A stretch of 64,000 bases of DNA, taken from positions 2,022,116 to 2,086,115 of the forward strand of contig JAJEKV010000100.1 of the NCBI GenBank assembly GCA_021234155.1, written 5' to 3'. Each line of letters begins with the position of its first letter. Position 1 is the stretch's first letter. A program made the position numbers and the translations under genes. Below are positions 62,834 through 64,000 of this stretch, piece after piece. Origin of the DNA: Isoetes taiwanensis (lineage: Eukaryota > Streptophyta > Lycopodiopsida > Isoetales > Isoetaceae). The notes under the pieces are model-generated. The model was not told the origin of the DNA and made no database searches. It saw nothing but the letters and a program-made list of their open reading frames with translations.

Positions 62834-63420
62834 CATTTTAGGGATGTGTTGTCTGGGTTGGCTATGCAACTTGAGAAAGAAGTTTGCAATGACTTGCCAG
62901 TAATGAGGAATTGCACCATGTGATGGGCCATTTTTGAAGCAACGGTTTTGGAGTTGTTACCCCAACTCTTGGTAGTAATGGGAAGCTCTCTAGGAAATAT
63001 GAACAAAAAAAAATATGCGTACGCCAATTTTTCTCACCAGATTAGCCAGTAACTGGTATGTGACTTTGAAGAGCATGCCTGGTATTGAGGTACTTGGTCT
63101 TCGGCATGGCCGCACAATTGCCATGATACTGCCATGATACTGCCAACATATTTTAGACAACTGTTTCTTGCGAATCTGTTGAGCTCTTTCTTTGATTGTG
63201 GTACTCATTTAGTAAAATAGTAAATTCATTCGACATTGATTTGGTTCATTTTAGTTTATGTGAAAAGTGACTTAGTGTCTTACTAAGTTGAGCCACACGT
63301 TGAATGGCATGCTATTGTTTCTATTACTATGTGTGAAAGAATCAGTGTACGTGTCCTTGCATTTTGCAGTTTTTCTCGCTTGGGTTATTCGGTGACTAAT
63401 TGAATTTATCAGCAGACAAG
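62834..63420. other. Non-coding, nothing recognised
   Basis: A 12-bp direct repeat CATGATACTGC occurs twice near 63121-63142. No domain is seen on either strand. Confidence 0.45.
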
Positions 63421-63552
63421 ATGCCTGAAGATACAAATGCTTCATTTATGCAATATAAACTTCATTCCCAGTCTTCAAAACCTCAATGTGGACAAGAAAG
63501 CACAGAAAGTCATGGATTAGCTCCCGAAAGTTTGATGCATTATCAGAATCGT
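63421..63552 (+). CDS. Possible first coding exon of an unrecognised gene
   Basis: After an acceptor-like ATCAGCAG an ATG opens a 43-codon frame rich in Gln, Ser and His (MPEDTNASFMQYKLHSQSS ...) that ends at a GTAATT donor-like site. Composition differs from the T-rich surroundings and looks protein-coding. I do not recognise the family. The window ends before further exons can be confirmed; nothing convincing follows up to 64000. It may be spurious. Confidence 0.3.
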
Positions 63553-64000
63553 GGTAATTTTTTTGCTGGGTAATTTTTTTATTTTTTATTTTTTTGGTGA
63601 TTTGAATAGTTACTAGTTCTCTTGTTTGTCTCTCAGATTCTAATGGGTATTTTCAATTGAATTGGATTGTTAGGTAATTTTTTGGAATTGTTACCCGATT
63701 GGTATGTGTCGAATAAGTGGTGCTGGATCATCAGCAAGGGGGCCGGTGCATTGGTAAATTGTGTTGAAACTTTTCCTGTCTAAAATAGGCAAGAGCTTTA
63801 ATATATTCCTGCTATTTTAGGTTGAAATTAGGATTTTTGATTCTTTTCTTAAGGCTGGCTGGGTTTTCTCATTTAATGAGGTATGTGACTGAATCATGGT
63901 TGTCAGCGGTACATTGAGTTTGGATATTATTCCATCGGTTGTATGCGGGGTCTTTAATATCCTTCTGAGTTCTTATGTTTTAAAGGAGGTGATCTAGTTG
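63553..64000. other. T-rich sequence to the window end
   Basis: Intron-like T-rich composition with poly-T/TTTTA runs; no gene or repeat recognised. Confidence 0.4.

Overview
The window is nuclear DNA of a land plant, dominated by decayed mobile elements and gene relics. The signs are an intact calmodulin-like (CML) gene with plant promoter layout, intron-bearing remains of haspin kinase, subtilase and C2-domain genes, L1-type and RT/endonuclease-type LINEs, a degraded Ty3/gypsy element with chromovirus-like features, a hAT element and several MITE or foldback elements. The old, nested, frameshifted repeats and low gene density suggest a large repeat-rich genome, possibly a gymnosperm. That placement is only an impression.

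Layout. 1-1.8 kb: a 750-bp foldback element followed by the only intact gene, a four-EF-hand CML. 2.3-9.8 kb: pyrimidine-rich, non-coding DNA in two unequal units that begin with the same CRE-plus-TATA promoter-like module; a 322-bp MITE sits inside the first. 9.8-16.8 kb: AT-rich sequence with local tandem duplications, an array of stem-loops (12.47-12.95 kb) and a C-rich pyrimidine tract (15.2 kb). 16.8-23.4 kb: one forward L1 LINE, two reverse L1 fragments (one with a 16-bp target duplication), then two exons of a C2-domain gene. 23.9-45.0 kb: a minus-strand gypsy element in tandem form (LTR, internal, LTR, truncated internal). The lower internal region is interrupted by a structure bounded by inverted repeats that carries a subtilase fragment; the upper LTR carries a hAT element with a perfect 8-bp duplication. 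46.2-59.7 kb: three further copies of the foldback-plus-CML unit, all broken: one holds a nested LINE, two are cut at the same point by minisatellite plus LINE, and one is truncated in EF-hand 3. 61.0-62.4 kb: an unprocessed haspin pseudogene with in-frame stops. 63.4 kb: one exon-like ORF.

Only the CML at 1084-1560 looks functional. The rest records nested insertion and tandem duplication: foldback next to CML, unit duplication, minisatellite and LINE invasion of a CML copy, then a further ~4.7-kb tandem duplication of the invaded unit.
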